NCBI RefSeq assembly: GCF_002119665.1
Contig: NZ_CP021111.1
Location: 2,914,001-2,978,000 of the forward strand
Direction: 5' to 3'
DNA length: 64,000 bases
Source of the DNA: Bordetella genomosp. 13
Lineage (GTDB): Bacteria; Pseudomonadota; Gammaproteobacteria; Burkholderiales; Burkholderiaceae_B
The notes below the pieces were generated by a model. The model did no database searches and was not told the origin of the DNA. It worked only from the letters and a program-made list of their open reading frames with translations. Both the position numbers and the translations under genes were made by a program. This document shows positions 51,796 to 62,318 of the stretch, piece after piece; within the stretch, counting starts at the first letter, position 1; each line of letters begins with the position of its first letter.

Positions 51796-52650
51796 TCATT
51801 TGCGGAACAGGTTGCGGGCGATGATGTTGATACCCAGCACGAGCAGGGTGATCAGCGTGGCGCCGGCCCAGGCCAGGTCGTTCCAGTCCTTGAAGGGGCT
51901 GGCCGCGTACTGGTAGATGACCACGGGCAGGTTGGCCATCGGCGCGTTCATGTTGGTCGTCATGAACTGGTTGGACAGCGCGGTGAACAGCAGCGGTGCG
52001 GTCTCGCCGGAGATGCGGGCGATGGCCAGCAGGATGCCGGTGAGAATGCCGGTCTTGGCGGCGCGATAGCAGATCAGCATGATCATGCGCCACTTGGGGC
52101 AGCCCAGCGCGGCGGTGGCTTCGCGCAGGCTGTTGGGCACCAGCAGCAGCATGTTGTCGGTGGTGCGCACCACCACCGGGATCACCAGGATCGCCAGCGC
52201 GAAGGCGCCCGCCCATCCCGAGTAGTGACCGACCTGCGCCACGTACACGGCATAGATGAACAGGCCGATGATGATGGACGGCGCCGACAGCAGCACGTCG
52301 TTCAGGAAGCGCGTGGCCGGAGCCAGCCAGCCCTTCTGGCCGTACTCGGCCAGGTAGGTGCCGGCCAGGATGCCGATCGGCGTGCCGATGAGCGTGCCCA
52401 GGGCCGCCATCATCGCGCTGCCCAGGATCGCGTTCAGCAGGCCGCCCTGCTGCCCCGGAGGCGGCGTGATCTCGGTGAAGAGCGCGAACGACAGGGCGGG
52501 AGCGCCCTTGGTGAGCAGCGTCAGGATGATCCAGAACAGCCAGAACAGGCCGAACACCAGCGTGACCATGGACAAGGTCAGCATGACCTTGTTGGTAAGG
52601 TGGCGACGCCGGTAGACGGCGTTGCCCATGTTGAGTACCGATTGAGCCAT
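51796..52650 (-). CDS. pstA: Phosphate ABC transporter permease PstA
   Basis: A 284-residue inner-membrane permease with about six hydrophobic segments. Family marks include [44 protein letters not shown], a [22 protein letters not shown] core and the cytoplasmic [53 protein letters not shown] coupling stretch. The start at 52650 is the first ATG within the family length; upstream frame is spurious. Confidence 0.95.
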   Translation of the reverse strand: MAQSVLNMGNAVYRRRHLTNKVMLTLSMVTLVFGLFWLFWIILTLLTKGAPALSFALFTEITPPPGQQGGLLNAILGSAMMAALGTLIGTPIGILAGTYLAEYGQKGWLAPATRFLNDVLLSAPSIIIGLFIYAVYVAQVGHYSGWAGAFALAILVIPVVVRTTDNMLLLVPNSLREATAALGCPKWRMIMLICYRAAKTGILTGILLAIARISGETAPLLFTALSNQFMTTNMNAPMANLPVVIYQYAASPFKDWNDLAWAGATLITLLVLGINIIARNLFRK

Positions 52651-52670
52651 TGCGTATATTCCTTGCGGAC

Positions 52671-53699
52671 TCAGGACTTGGTGCCTTCGGAGGCGGACAG
52701 GCGCAGCAGCATGACCTTGGAGATGGCCAGCACCACGGTGGTGATCAGGAACAGGATCAGCCCGAGTTCCAGCAGCGCCGAACGCTGCATGCCCGACGCT
52801 TCGTTGAACTGGTTGGCCAGTGCCGAAGCGATCGAGTTGCCGGGGGCGAAGAGCGACTCGGACAGGCGGAACGCGTTCCCGATGACGAACGTGACTGCCA
52901 TGGTCTCGCCCAGCGCACGGCCCAGGCCCAGCATGATGCCGCCGATCACGCCCGAACGCGTATAGGGCAGCACGACGCGCCACATCACTTCCCAGGTGGT
53001 GCTGCCCAGGCCGTAGGCGGATTCCTTCAGCATGGCGGGCACCAGTTCGAACACGTCGCGCATGACGGCCGCGATGAACGGGATGACCATGATCGACAGG
53101 ATCAGGCCGGCGGTGAAGATGCCGATACCGAATGCGGGCCCCTGGAACAGCATGCCCACGCCGGGGATGCTGCCCAGCACGGAGATCATCAGGGGCTGCA
53201 CATACTGCTGGAAGACCGGCACGAACACGAACAGGCCCCACATGCCGTAGATGATCGACGGGATGGCGGCCAGCATCTCGATGGCGGTGCCCAGCGGGCG
53301 GCGCAGCCAGGCAGGCGCGAGTTCGGTCAGGAACATGGCGATGCCGAAGGACACCGGCACCGCGATGATCAGGGCGATGAACGAGGTCAGCAGCGTGCCG
53401 ACGATGGGCACCACCGCACCATAAACCTGGTTGACGGGATCCCAGTCGTTCAGCCACAGGAACGACAGGCCGTACTTGGAGAGGGATTCATGGCTGCCGT
53501 AGATCAGCGACACCATGATCGCCGCCAGCAGGATGAACACCAGGAACGCGAACGTGCGCGTGAGATTCTTGAACAGCGTATCCATCAGGGCGTTTTTGTT
53601 GTTCGGACTGGCGGGCGTTGGGTTGCCGGCCGTCATGACCGGCGTCGGTGTCGCTCTGTCCGACGGAATCGAGGCGCTATTGTCCATTACCGCGCTCAT
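52671..53699 (-). CDS. pstC: Phosphate ABC transporter permease PstC
   Basis: A 342-residue permease partner of PstA. N-terminal about 40 residues are cytoplasmic and Pro/Thr-rich, followed by typical transmembrane helices and the [17 protein letters not shown] and [19 protein letters not shown] (EAA-type) motifs. Start at 53699. It lies 20 bases upstream of pstA. A hairpin-rich gap separates it from pstS. Confidence 0.95.
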   Translation of the reverse strand: MSAVMDNSASIPSDRATPTPVMTAGNPTPASPNNKNALMDTLFKNLTRTFAFLVFILLAAIMVSLIYGSHESLSKYGLSFLWLNDWDPVNQVYGAVVPIVGTLLTSFIALIIAVPVSFGIAMFLTELAPAWLRRPLGTAIEMLAAIPSIIYGMWGLFVFVPVFQQYVQPLMISVLGSIPGVGMLFQGPAFGIGIFTAGLILSIMVIPFIAAVMRDVFELVPAMLKESAYGLGSTTWEVMWRVVLPYTRSGVIGGIMLGLGRALGETMAVTFVIGNAFRLSESLFAPGNSIASALANQFNEASGMQRSALLELGLILFLITTVVLAISKVMLLRLSASEGTKS

Positions 53700-53735
53700 G
53701 GATAGGCTTTCCTTGGAAATCTCAGGAGATGAAAA

Positions 53736-53794
53736 GGGGCGCCCAGCTTCTGTGCGCCCCCCGAGTCTTCTGGCGCCGGCCTGGGGCCGGCGCC
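53736..53794 (-). repeat. Two hairpins between pstS and pstC
   Basis: On the minus strand, first GGCGCCGGCC with its complement (10-bp stem, 53772-53794), then GGGGCGC/GCGCCCC (53736-53760) followed by TTTTC. These partial terminators or stability hairpins would raise pstS mRNA relative to pstCAB. Confidence 0.65.
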
Positions 53795-53856
53795 GATTTG
53801 CGGTCATCGCGCCCGGGTAAAGCGCCTCCACCCGGACAACCGCGGTCGTTAACTGC

Positions 53857-54900
53857 TTACTGCCACACGGCCTTGCCGTCAGCCGACTTGACTTCCGACT
53901 TCCACTGGGCGCGGATCTGGTCGGTCACGTTCTGGGGCAGCGGCACGTAGTCCAGGGCTTCGGCCGACTTGGCGCCATTCTTCCAGGCCCAGTCGAAGAA
54001 GTCCATGACAGCCTTGCCTTGGGCGGGCTTGTCTTGCGACTTGTGGATCAGGATGAAGGTGGCGGCGGTGATGGGCCACGAGTCGGCGCCCGGCTCGTTG
54101 GTCAGCACCACGCCCATGCCCGGAGCGCTCTTCCAGTCGGCGTTGGCAGCAGCGGCGGCGAAGGCCTTTTGTTCGGGTTGCACGAACTTGCCGTCGACGT
54201 TCTGCAGTTGCGTCCACGACAGCTTGTTCTGCTTGGCGTAGGCGTACTCGACGTAGCCGATCGAGTTCTTCAGCTGGCCAACGTAGGCGGCGACGCCTTC
54301 GTTACCCTTGCCGCCCTGGCCGGTGGGCCACTTGACGTCTTTGCCCTGACCGACCGACGACTTCCACTCGGGGTTGACCTTGGACAGGTAGTTCGTGAAA
54401 CCGAAGGTCGTGCCCGAACCGTCCGAACGGTGCACCACGACGATGTCAGCCGAGGGCAGCTTGACGTCGGGGTTCAGCGCCTTGATGGCGGCGTCGTCCC
54501 ACTTCTTGATCTTGCCCAGGAAGATGTCGCCCAGGACCTTGCCCGACAGCTTCAGTTGGCCGGCCTTGACGCCGTCGAGGTTCACCACGGCAACCGTGCC
54601 GCCGATGACGGCGGGGAATTGCAGCAGGTTGTTCTTTTCCAGGTCTTCAGCCTTGAGGGGATCGTCCGACGCGCCGAAGTCGACCGTCTTGGCCTTGATC
54701 TGCTGCTGGCCGCCGCCCGAACCGATCGACTGGTAGTTGACTGCGTTGTTGGTGGCAGCCTTGTAGTCGGACGCCCACTTGGCGTAGATCGGGTACGGGA
54801 ACGAAGCGCCAGCACCGGTGATGTCGACGGCGTGAGCGGTGAAAGCAGCGGCGCTCAGGGCGACGCTCAGGGAAACTTGCTTGAAGACACGTTTGAACAT
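53857..54900 (-). CDS. pstS: Phosphate-binding periplasmic protein PstS
   Basis: A 347-residue phosphate receptor. Signal peptide ([19 protein letters not shown]), then [21 protein letters not shown] (binding region), [43 protein letters not shown] and the phosphate-contact Ser/Thr/Arg set. It starts at 54900; the longer open frame begins in non-coding DNA. The PHO box is 87 bases upstream. This is the first gene of pstSCAB and the likely best expressed one. Confidence 0.96.
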   Translation of the reverse strand: MFKRVFKQVSLSVALSAAAFTAHAVDITGAGASFPYPIYAKWASDYKAATNNAVNYQSIGSGGGQQQIKAKTVDFGASDDPLKAEDLEKNNLLQFPAVIGGTVAVVNLDGVKAGQLKLSGKVLGDIFLGKIKKWDDAAIKALNPDVKLPSADIVVVHRSDGSGTTFGFTNYLSKVNPEWKSSVGQGKDVKWPTGQGGKGNEGVAAYVGQLKNSIGYVEYAYAKQNKLSWTQLQNVDGKFVQPEQKAFAAAAANADWKSAPGMGVVLTNEPGADSWPITAATFILIHKSQDKPAQGKAVMDFFDWAWKNGAKSAEALDYVPLPQNVTDQIRAQWKSEVKSADGKAVWQ

Positions 54901-54986
54901 CGTGGTTCCTTCTGTGCTTGTTGAGGAATTCCGGCGAGGGTCAAGATGCTTGGTCTCGACCGACAGGCGCATCTTAGAAGTCAAAA

Positions 54987-55004
54987 ATGACAGGATAGTG
55001 ACAG
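54987..55004 (-). promoter_or_regulatory. PHO box upstream of pstS
   Basis: Minus-strand CTGTCAC-TATC-CTGTCAT matches the 18-bp consensus CTGTCAT-N4-CTGTCAT at 13 of 14 half-site positions. Position 87-104 bases before the pstS ATG is canonical for PhoB activation. Confidence 0.9.
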
Positions 55005-55133
55005 TCACAAATGGCCTTGCCGGGGCACATGGAATTGACGATTCTTTATGGGGACGGGGCATTTGACGCGTTACGCCCTGCGCTGGTGCAAATTGTAGGC
55101 GCGATGCCGCAACGCAGCAAACACATAATAGGG

Positions 55134-55159
55134 ACAAAAGAAAGGCGCCCATCGGCGCC
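55134..55159 (-). terminator. Rho-independent terminator of ppk
   Basis: GGCGCC-GATG-GGCGCC hairpin followed on the minus strand by TTTCTTTT, 24 bases after the ppk stop, separating ppk from pstS. Confidence 0.8.
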
Positions 55160-55182
55160 TCCTCTGCAGGCCGGATCGCTGG

Positions 55183-57363
55183 TTACTGCCCCAGCGTGCG
55201 CATCAGATGATCGTGCATGTCGAAGGGCTCGCGGCGGGTGCGCACCCGGGCGTAGGTGCCGTCCGGCTGCTGCTGCCAGGCCAACTGGTTGTCGCGCAGC
55301 GCGTAGGTGAAGGCTTCGTCGATGACGCGCTTCTTCAGCGCCTTGTTGCGCACCGGAAAGGCGATTTCGACGCGGCGGAAGAAATTGCGGTCCATCCAGT
55401 CGGCGGACGACAGGTACACGGTTTCCTGTCCGTCGGCGTGGAAATAGAACACCCGCGAATGCTCGAGGAACCGGCCGACGATGGAACGCACCCGGATGTT
55501 CTCGGACAGGCCCGGCACGCCCGCCCGCAGCGTGCATACGCCGCGGATGACCAGGTCGATGCGCACGCCGGCCTGGCTGGCCTTGTACAGCTCGTCGATG
55601 ACCTGCTCTTCGAGCAGCGAATTCATCTTGGCCATGATGTGCGCGCGACGTCCGGCGCGCGCGGCGTCCGCCTCGGCACGGATCGCGGCCACCATCGAAT
55701 CGTGCATCGTGAACGGCGACTGCAACAGCGCCTTGAGCGTGCGGCGCGCGCCCAGCCCCGTCAGTTGCCCGAAGACCTTGTCCATGTCCTCGCACAGGTC
55801 GGGGTCGGCGGTCAGCAGGCCGAAGTCGGTATACAGGCGCGCGGTGCGCGGGTGATAGTTGCCGGTGCCCAGGTGGGCATAGCGGCGCAGGCGGCCGTGC
55901 TCGCGTCGCAGCACCAGGGCCATCTTGGCGTGCGTCTTGTGCGCCACCACGCCGTACACCACGTGCGCCCCCACCTCTTCCAGGCGCGCCGCCCAGTTCA
56001 TGTTGGTCTGTTCGTCGAAGCGCGCCATCAGCTCCACCACCACGGTGACTTCCTTGCCGGCCCGCGCAGCCGCCAGCAGTATCTTCATCAGCTCGGAGTC
56101 TTCCCCGGTGCGATAGATCGTCTGCTTGATGGCCATCACGTCAGGATCCAGCGCCGCGGCGGTCAGGAAGTCGATGACGGGCTGGAACGACTGGTAGGGG
56201 TGGTGCAGCAGGCGGTCGCGCTCGGCCACGGCGGCGAACAGCTCGGCCGGCTTGTCGCGCAGACGCGCGAAGGGCTCGGGCACCACGGCGTGGTACGGCG
56301 GGAACAGCAGGTCGGGATGCGTGTCGGTGCTGCACAGCTGCATCAGGCGCGACAGGTTGACCGGGCCGTTGACGCGATAGGTGTCCACCGGCGTCAGCGA
56401 GAACTCGCGCTGCAGGTAGGCCTCGAGATCGGGCGGCGTCATGCGGTCGATCTCCAGCCGCACCGCCGCGCCGAAATTGCGCTGCGAGAGTTCGCCCTGC
56501 AGGGCCAGCCGCAGGTTGGTGACCTCTTCCTCGTCGACGAACAGGTCGCTGTTGCGGGTGACGCGCCACTGGTAGCAGCCGAGGATTTCCAGGCCCGGGA
56601 ACAGCTCGCCCACGAAGGCCCGCAGCAGCGACGTGAGCAGCACGTAGCCGTCGGGATGGCCCGACACCTCGGCCGGCATGCGGATCAGCCGCGGCAGCGC
56701 GCGCGGCGCCTGCACCACCGCGATGGAGGCGCGGCGGCCGAACGCGTCCGCCCCGGACAGCGCCACGATGAAGTTCAGGCTCTTGTTGTAGACGCGGGGG
56801 AATGGATGCGAGGGATCGAGGCCGATCGGCGTGAGCAGCGGCATGACCTCGCGACTGAATACGTCGCGCGCCCACTCCTGCTGCTGGCCGTTCCACTCGG
56901 ACGCGTGCAGCAGCACGATGCCTTCGGACTGCAGGCTCGGCAGGATCTGGCTGTCTAGCAGCTCGTACTGGCGTTCGACCAGGGCGTGCACCTTGGCCTG
57001 CACCCGTTCGAAGGCTTCGCCTGGCGTCAGGCCGTCGCAGCCCACGACCCCGGGGGTGAGGCGCTGCTGTTCCTTCAGGCTCGAAATGCGGATCTCGAAG
57101 AACTCGTCCAGGTTGGCGCTGACGATGCAGACATAACGCAGGCGCTCCAGGATAGGCACGCGCGGATTCTCGGCCATGGCCAGCACGCGCTCGTTGAACT
57201 TCAGCAGCGACAGCTCTCGATTGAGCATCCGTGGCTCGGCCGGGCCGCGATCGGCCGGTGCAGGCGCTGCGAGCGGGGCCGCCGCATCGGCGGCGGTGCC
57301 GGCCTCGGCAGTATCGGCGGTGGTTTCGGTTCCGGTGCTGCGGTCGAGATCCTGATCTGTCAT
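55183..57363 (-). CDS. ppk: Polyphosphate kinase 1
   Basis: A 726-residue PPK1, which polymerises phosphate from ATP. After an Ala/Thr-rich N-terminal extension of about 45 residues the family N domain begins with NRELSLLKFNERVLAMAEN (near residue 60), followed by the H and C1 domains; the autophosphorylated histidine is in the AHLGTGNYHPRTARLYTDFGLL stretch (near residue 500). SSADWMDRNFFRRVE and LRDNQLAW close the C2 domain. The start at 57363 is chosen over the ATG 11 codons earlier because it fits the family better. It is divergent from ppx. Confidence 0.95.
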   Translation of the reverse strand: MTDQDLDRSTGTETTADTAEAGTAADAAAPLAAPAPADRGPAEPRMLNRELSLLKFNERVLAMAENPRVPILERLRYVCIVSANLDEFFEIRISSLKEQQRLTPGVVGCDGLTPGEAFERVQAKVHALVERQYELLDSQILPSLQSEGIVLLHASEWNGQQQEWARDVFSREVMPLLTPIGLDPSHPFPRVYNKSLNFIVALSGADAFGRRASIAVVQAPRALPRLIRMPAEVSGHPDGYVLLTSLLRAFVGELFPGLEILGCYQWRVTRNSDLFVDEEEVTNLRLALQGELSQRNFGAAVRLEIDRMTPPDLEAYLQREFSLTPVDTYRVNGPVNLSRLMQLCSTDTHPDLLFPPYHAVVPEPFARLRDKPAELFAAVAERDRLLHHPYQSFQPVIDFLTAAALDPDVMAIKQTIYRTGEDSELMKILLAAARAGKEVTVVVELMARFDEQTNMNWAARLEEVGAHVVYGVVAHKTHAKMALVLRREHGRLRRYAHLGTGNYHPRTARLYTDFGLLTADPDLCEDMDKVFGQLTGLGARRTLKALLQSPFTMHDSMVAAIRAEADAARAGRRAHIMAKMNSLLEEQVIDELYKASQAGVRIDLVIRGVCTLRAGVPGLSENIRVRSIVGRFLEHSRVFYFHADGQETVYLSSADWMDRNFFRRVEIAFPVRNKALKKRVIDEAFTYALRDNQLAWQQQPDGTYARVRTRREPFDMHDHLMRTLGQ

Positions 57364-57497
57364 GGGACTACTGTGCGTTCCTGTCTTAAACGGCAAGGCA
57401 ATTCATAAGGGTACGCCAAATTCGGCTCGCTGCGCTGGCAAGCCTTTGTTCCGCAAGCAGAAAATGGGACCACAACGGCCCCGCGCCGTGGCCTAAC

Positions 57498-57503
57498 TAT
57501 AAT
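57498..57503 (+). promoter_or_regulatory. -10-like element ahead of ppx
   Basis: Perfect TATAAT 32 bases before the ppx ATG, in the ppk-ppx divergent gap. No -35 hexamer matches well at the normal spacing. Confidence 0.45.
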
Positions 57504-57534
57504 TCTGCCTAATCGACAGCTTCAAACGAGCCGC

Positions 57535-59025
57535 ATGGACCATTTATTGGCCGCCGTGGACCTGGGGTCCAACAGCTTCCGTCTCTCGATCGGACGCGTC
57601 GTCCAGCAGGACGGCGTCGCGCAGATCTACCAGATCGACCGCCTGAAAGAAACCGTACGCCTGGCCGCCGGACTGGACGCCGACAAGCGTCTGAACGCCG
57701 AAGCCGTGCAGCGCGCCGTGGCCGTGCTCGAGCGCTTCGGCGAACGCCTGCGCAGCTTCCATCCCAACCGGGTGCGAGCAGTCGCCACCAACACGTTCCG
57801 CGTGGCCCGCAACACGCAGGAATTCATGCCCCAGGCCGAGGCCGCGCTGGGCTTTCCCATCGAGGTCATCGCCGGCCGCGAAGAAGCGCGCCTGATCTAC
57901 CTGGGCGTCATGCACAGCCTGCCGCCCTCGTCCGAAAAGCGCCTGGTCATCGACATCGGCGGCGGTTCCACCGAGGTCATCATCGGCAAGGGCTTCGAGC
58001 CCAACCTGATGTCGTCGCTATACATGGGCTGCGTCAGCTACAGCCGCCAGTTCTTCGGCGACGGCTCGGTGGACGCCCACCAGATGAAGCTGGCCGAACT
58101 GGCCGCGCGCCGCGAGATCGAAGTCATCGCCAAGCAATACCGCAAGACCGGATGGAAGGAAGCCTACGGCTCGTCAGGCACGGCCAAGGCGCTGTATGCC
58201 ATCCTGACGGAATGCGGTTTCTCGCAGACCGGCATCACGCGCGCCGGCATGAACAAGCTGAAAGACCGCATCATCCGGTCCGGCCGGGTCATCCCATCGG
58301 AACTGCCGGGCATCAAGCTCGAGCGCGCCGACGTGCTGCCCGGCGGGCTTGCCATCATGAGCGCCCTGTTCGACGAACTGGGCATCGACGTCATGTATAC
58401 CGGCGACGGCGCGCTTCGCCTGGGCGTGCTGTACGACCTGCTGGGCCGCGACGATGCGCACGACAAGCGCGACGAATCGGTGCGGCTGTTCATGAAGCGC
58501 TACCACGTGGACGTCAACCAGGCGCGCCGGGTGCGCCAGGCCGCGCTGGGCTTCTACGACGGGCTGGTGACCGAATCCACCGACGAAAGCGCCGACCTGC
58601 GCCATGCGCTGGGCTGGGCCGCCGACCTGCACGAGGTCGGACTGTCGATCGCGCACAACACATACCACAAACACACGGCCTACGTGCTGGAAAACGCCGA
58701 CATGCCGGGGTTTTCGCGGGCCGACCAGCAATTGATGGCGATGCTGGCGCTGGGCCACCAGGGCAAGCTGTCCAAGCTCGAGATCCTGTCGCCGCGGCGC
58801 GATCAGTGGATCGCGATTCTGTGCCTGCGGCTGGCGGCGCTGCTGTTCCGCCGCCGCGAAGACATTTCGCCCATTCCGCTGCGCGTGTCGGTGAAGGGCG
58901 ATTCGATCGTGGTGCGAGTGGATGGCGAGTGGCTGGCCAGCCACCCCCTGAGCGATTTCACCTTGCGTTCCGAAGAATCAGAATGGCGCAAGGTCGGTTT
59001 CTCGTTCGAGCTGCTCGAGCTCTAG
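57535..59025 (+). CDS. ppx: Exopolyphosphatase Ppx/GppA family
   Basis: A 496-residue sugar-kinase/HSP70-fold phosphatase that releases phosphate from polyphosphate ends. P-loop DLGSNSFRLSIGR lies at the N terminus, IDIGGGSTEVIIGK near residue 140 and GSSGTAKAL near 215. The C-terminal domain contains an HD-type helical bundle (ADLHEVGLSIAHNTYHKHTAYVLENADMPGF). It is divergent from ppk; the pair gives polyphosphate synthesis and degradation. Confidence 0.94.
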   Translation: MDHLLAAVDLGSNSFRLSIGRVVQQDGVAQIYQIDRLKETVRLAAGLDADKRLNAEAVQRAVAVLERFGERLRSFHPNRVRAVATNTFRVARNTQEFMPQAEAALGFPIEVIAGREEARLIYLGVMHSLPPSSEKRLVIDIGGGSTEVIIGKGFEPNLMSSLYMGCVSYSRQFFGDGSVDAHQMKLAELAARREIEVIAKQYRKTGWKEAYGSSGTAKALYAILTECGFSQTGITRAGMNKLKDRIIRSGRVIPSELPGIKLERADVLPGGLAIMSALFDELGIDVMYTGDGALRLGVLYDLLGRDDAHDKRDESVRLFMKRYHVDVNQARRVRQAALGFYDGLVTESTDESADLRHALGWAADLHEVGLSIAHNTYHKHTAYVLENADMPGFSRADQQLMAMLALGHQGKLSKLEILSPRRDQWIAILCLRLAALLFRRREDISPIPLRVSVKGDSIVVRVDGEWLASHPLSDFTLRSEESEWRKVGFSFELLEL

Positions 59026-59090
59026 AAGCAATTGCCGGCTGACCCGCTGCATCAGCCGGTGTTTGGCGCGACGCAGCAGGTTCAGCATGT

Positions 59091-59885
59091 TCAGCGCTCC
59101 GCGGCGCGATCGAAGCCGAAGTGGCGCCGGTAGCGCTCGTCCATGCCGGCCATGGTCAGCAACACCGGGAAGTCGGCGGCGTTGAAATCCGGATCCCAGG
59201 CGGGTTCGCCACAGACCTTGGCGCCCAGCTTCAGGTAGCCCTTGATCAGCGGAGGCACGCGTGCCGGCAGCGTGCTGTTCAGGCGCTCGACCGGATAGCG
59301 GTGCAGCGGCTTGACGCGCGGCAGGGTGGGATCCTGCAGGTGCTTGGAGACGGTGCGCCACACTTCGGCGGCGGTGACGCCGTCGTCGCGCAGGCTGACG
59401 CTGGCGCAGCCCAGCAGATAGCTGTAGCCGCCGCGGCGCAGGAACTCGGCCAGGCCCGACCACAGCAGCATGATGACCGCGCCGTTGCGGTGGTCGGCAT
59501 GCGTGCAAGAGCGGCCCACTTCGACCAACTGGTCGCGCAGGTTGCCCAGCCCGGACAGGTCGAATTCGGATTCCGAGTAATATCCACCGGCCTCGCGCGC
59601 TTTCTCGGGGGTGAGGATGCGATAGGTGCCGACGACGCGGCCCGTATCCAGTTCGCGCACCATCAGGTGCTCGCACCAGCGATCGAAGCGGTCCTGCTCG
59701 ATGCCGTCCTGGGCGTCGGGGAACACGGCGCCCATGTCCTCCGTGAAGACCGTGTAGCGCAGACGCTGGATCTGTTCGACTTCCTCGGTGGTGCGCGCCA
59801 GCCCCACGGCAAGCCCGCGCTGGGCGGCCCCGGACCAAGCCTGGGTGTTTTCGGGAGCGGTATCGATGCGGGCTAGTTCGAGCAT
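59091..59885 (-). CDS. olsB: L-ornithine N-alpha-acyltransferase (OlsB-like GNAT fold)
   Basis: A 264-residue acyltransferase of the OlsB/hemolysin-like family. Marks are AVGLARTTEEVEQIQRLRYTVFTEDMGAVFPD, an FDRWCEHLMVRELDTGRVVGTYRIL block, and ELGRSCTH-type core (VEVGRSCTHADHRNGAVIMLLWSGLAEFLRRGGYSYLLGCAS). OlsB makes lyso-ornithine lipid, the first step of phosphorus-free ornithine lipids, which replace phospholipids under phosphate starvation in many proteobacteria. An olsA partner is not in the window. It has a PHO-like site 43 bases upstream. Confidence 0.88.
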   Translation of the reverse strand: MLELARIDTAPENTQAWSGAAQRGLAVGLARTTEEVEQIQRLRYTVFTEDMGAVFPDAQDGIEQDRFDRWCEHLMVRELDTGRVVGTYRILTPEKAREAGGYYSESEFDLSGLGNLRDQLVEVGRSCTHADHRNGAVIMLLWSGLAEFLRRGGYSYLLGCASVSLRDDGVTAAEVWRTVSKHLQDPTLPRVKPLHRYPVERLNSTLPARVPPLIKGYLKLGAKVCGEPAWDPDFNAADFPVLLTMAGMDERYRRHFGFDRAAER

Positions 59886-59927
59886 TGCGCGGAACTCCTA
59901 AATATCCTGCCAGTTTGGACGCGCGTC

Positions 59928-59945
59928 ATGTCAGTAATCTGACTG
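59928..59945 (-). promoter_or_regulatory. Candidate PHO box upstream of olsB
   Basis: Minus-strand CAGTCAG-ATTA-CTGACAT (5/7 and 6/7 half-site matches with a correct 4-base spacer), 43-60 bases before the olsB start. Confidence 0.5.
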
Positions 59946-60100
59946 ATATGTTACGTGATTGTGAAGTTTATGCCCGAAGAGACCCGAGCGGGTGCAGGCT
60001 TAGGGCAAAGTAACCCTTTGATACGATGCCACCGACACTGGTGCTGGTGCGGCCTGGACGGGGTGAATGCGGCGGCCATTGCGGCCGCCGCCGCGTATCG

Positions 60101-61447
60101 TCAAGCGGACAGGGCGTCCGCCAGGCGCTGGGCGCAGGACGCGGCCAGTTGTTCGTCTTCCGCCTCGACCATGAGGCGCAGCTTGGGCTCGGTGCCCGAA
60201 GCGCGGATCAGCACCCGGCCGCGGCCGGCCAGCTCGGCCTCGACCGCCTGGCGCGCGCCGCCCAATCCCGCGTGGGTTTTCCAGTCCAAGCCCGGCGCCA
60301 GCGGCACGTTGATCATTTTCTGCGGATACAGGCGCAGGTCGCCCACCCATTGGGCCAGCGGCTGGCCGCCGCGGCGCAGCGCCGTCAGCACCTGCAGGGC
60401 CGCGACGATGCCGTCGCCCGTGGTATGGCAATCGAGACACAGCAGGTGGCCGGAGCTTTCGCCGCCGAACAGCCAGCCGCGCTCGAGCAGTTGCTCGAGC
60501 ACGTAGCGGTCGCCCACGTTGGCCCGCTCGAAGGGCACTTCCATCTTCTGCAGCTGACGTTCGAGTCCGTAGTTGGTCATCAACGTGCCCACCACCCCGG
60601 CCACCGGGCCGCGCTGCAGGCGCTCGCGGACGATGGCGTACAGCAACTCGTCGCCATCGAAGATGCGGCCATCGCCGTCGACCATCTGCAGGCGGTCGGC
60701 ATCCCCGTCCAGCGCGATGCCCAGGTGCGCGTTGCGGGCGCGCACCTCGCGCACCAGCATGTCCGGATGCAGGGCGCCGACGCCGTCGTTGATGTTGAAA
60801 CCGTCGGGCGAGACGCCGATGGTGTGCACCTCGGCGCCCAGTTCGCGGAACACGTGCGGCGCGGTGTGGTAGGCGGCGCCGTGCGCGGCGTCGACCACCA
60901 GGCGCATGCCGTTCAGGTCGAGGTCGGACGGGAAGGTGCTCTTGCAGAATTCGATGTAGCGGCCCTGGGCATCCTGCATCCGGCGCGCGCGGCCCAGTTC
61001 CTCGGAGCGCACGCAGCCCAGCGGCTGCTCGAGTTCCGCTTCGATCTCGGCCTCGACTTCGTCGGGCAGCTTCATGCCCTGCGCCGAGAAGAACTTGATG
61101 CCGTTGTCCTGGTAGGGATTGTGCGAGGCGCTGATGACGATGCCCGCCACCAGCCGCAGCGCGCGCGTGAGATAGGCCACGGCGGGCGTGGGTATGGGAC
61201 CGGCCAGCAGCACGTCGATGCCGGCCGCCGACAGCCCTGCCTCGAGGGCGGACTCGAGCATGTAGCCGGAAATGCGGGTGTCCTTGCCGATGACGACCTG
61301 TGGCCGCCCGCCCCCGCGGATCGCCTGCTTGCGCGCGAGGACCTTGCCCGCGGCATAGCCCAGGTGCAGCGCGAAGCCCGGGTTGATCACCGGTCCCCCC
61401 ACTTCGCCGCGCACACCATCCGTACCGAAATACTTGCGTTGACTCAT
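60101..61447 (-). CDS. glmM: Phosphoglucosamine mutase
   Basis: A 448-residue enzyme converting glucosamine-6-phosphate to glucosamine-1-phosphate for peptidoglycan and LPS precursors. Marks are [10 protein letters not shown] at the start, the phosphoserine loop [16 protein letters not shown] (near residue 100), the metal loop [13 protein letters not shown], the GESSGHL sugar-binding motif and the phosphate-binding [12 protein letters not shown] near the end. The start at 61447 overlaps the folP stop by four bases (ATGA). Confidence 0.96.
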   Translation of the reverse strand: MSQRKYFGTDGVRGEVGGPVINPGFALHLGYAAGKVLARKQAIRGGGRPQVVIGKDTRISGYMLESALEAGLSAAGIDVLLAGPIPTPAVAYLTRALRLVAGIVISASHNPYQDNGIKFFSAQGMKLPDEVEAEIEAELEQPLGCVRSEELGRARRMQDAQGRYIEFCKSTFPSDLDLNGMRLVVDAAHGAAYHTAPHVFRELGAEVHTIGVSPDGFNINDGVGALHPDMLVREVRARNAHLGIALDGDADRLQMVDGDGRIFDGDELLYAIVRERLQRGPVAGVVGTLMTNYGLERQLQKMEVPFERANVGDRYVLEQLLERGWLFGGESSGHLLCLDCHTTGDGIVAALQVLTALRRGGQPLAQWVGDLRLYPQKMINVPLAPGLDWKTHAGLGGARQAVEAELAGRGRVLIRASGTEPKLRLMVEAEDEQLAASCAQRLADALSA

Positions 61448-62286
61448 GAACGTATGGCTCCTTGTTCGGCCGACTGCCAGACCTTGAGCGCGTCGACGGT
61501 CTCTGCCACGTCGTGCACACGTACGATGGCAGCGCCGCGCGCCACGCAGGCCAGAGCGGCCGCGATGCTGCCCGCCAGGCGGTCCTGCACGGGACGCCCC
61601 GTGACCGCGCCTATCATGGATTTGCGCGACAGGCCCACCAGCAGCGGATAGCTTGAAACACGCAGGCTGGAGAGCCTGCGCAGCAACTGATAATTCTGCT
61701 CCGCCGTCTTGCCGAACCCGAAGCCGGGATCGAGCACGATGCGACGGGGGTCGACCCAGGCGGCGCGCAGCCGCTGCGCGCGCGAACCCAGGAACATGCC
61801 GATCTCGCCCAGCAGGTCGGAATATTCGGGCGACTGCTGCATGGTGCGCGGTTCGCCTTTCATGTGCATGACGCACACGCCGCAGCGCGACTGCGCCACC
61901 GCTTCGATGGCGCCCGGCTGCCGGAAACCGTAGATGTCGTTGATCATGTCGGCGCCGGCATCGAGCACCGCGCTCATGACCTCGGGCTTGAAGGTGTCGA
62001 CCGACAACGGCACGCCGCAGTCGCGCAGGGCCTCGATGACCGGCAGCAGCCGGCGCAGCTCGTCCTGGGCGGACACGGGCTCGGCGCCGGGCCGGGTGGA
62101 CTCGCCGCCCAGATCGAGGATATGCGCGCCGTCGGCGATCAGTCGGCGGGCGTGGGCGACGGCCGAATCGGCATCGTCATGCTCGCCCCCGTCGGAAAAC
62201 GAATCCGGCGTGACATTGACGATGCCCATGACCAACGGGCGCTCGAGATCGAACTCGAAGCGCCCGCACAGGAACGTATTTGCCAT
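61444..62286 (-). CDS. folP: Dihydropteroate synthase
   Basis: A 280-residue TIM-barrel enzyme of folate synthesis that joins p-aminobenzoate to pterin pyrophosphate, and is the sulfonamide target. Visible are [60 protein letters not shown] and the [11 protein letters not shown] loop. The start at 62286 follows ftsH by 32 bases. It forms an ftsH-folP-glmM transcript of the type common in betaproteobacteria. Confidence 0.96.
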   Translation of the reverse strand: MANTFLCGRFEFDLERPLVMGIVNVTPDSFSDGGEHDDADSAVAHARRLIADGAHILDLGGESTRPGAEPVSAQDELRRLLPVIEALRDCGVPLSVDTFKPEVMSAVLDAGADMINDIYGFRQPGAIEAVAQSRCGVCVMHMKGEPRTMQQSPEYSDLLGEIGMFLGSRAQRLRAAWVDPRRIVLDPGFGFGKTAEQNYQLLRRLSSLRVSSYPLLVGLSRKSMIGAVTGRPVQDRLAGSIAAALACVARGAAIVRVHDVAETVDALKVWQSAEQGAIRS

Positions 62287-62318
62287 TTGTCCGGCAGACC
62301 GGCCGCGGCGCGCGGCGC

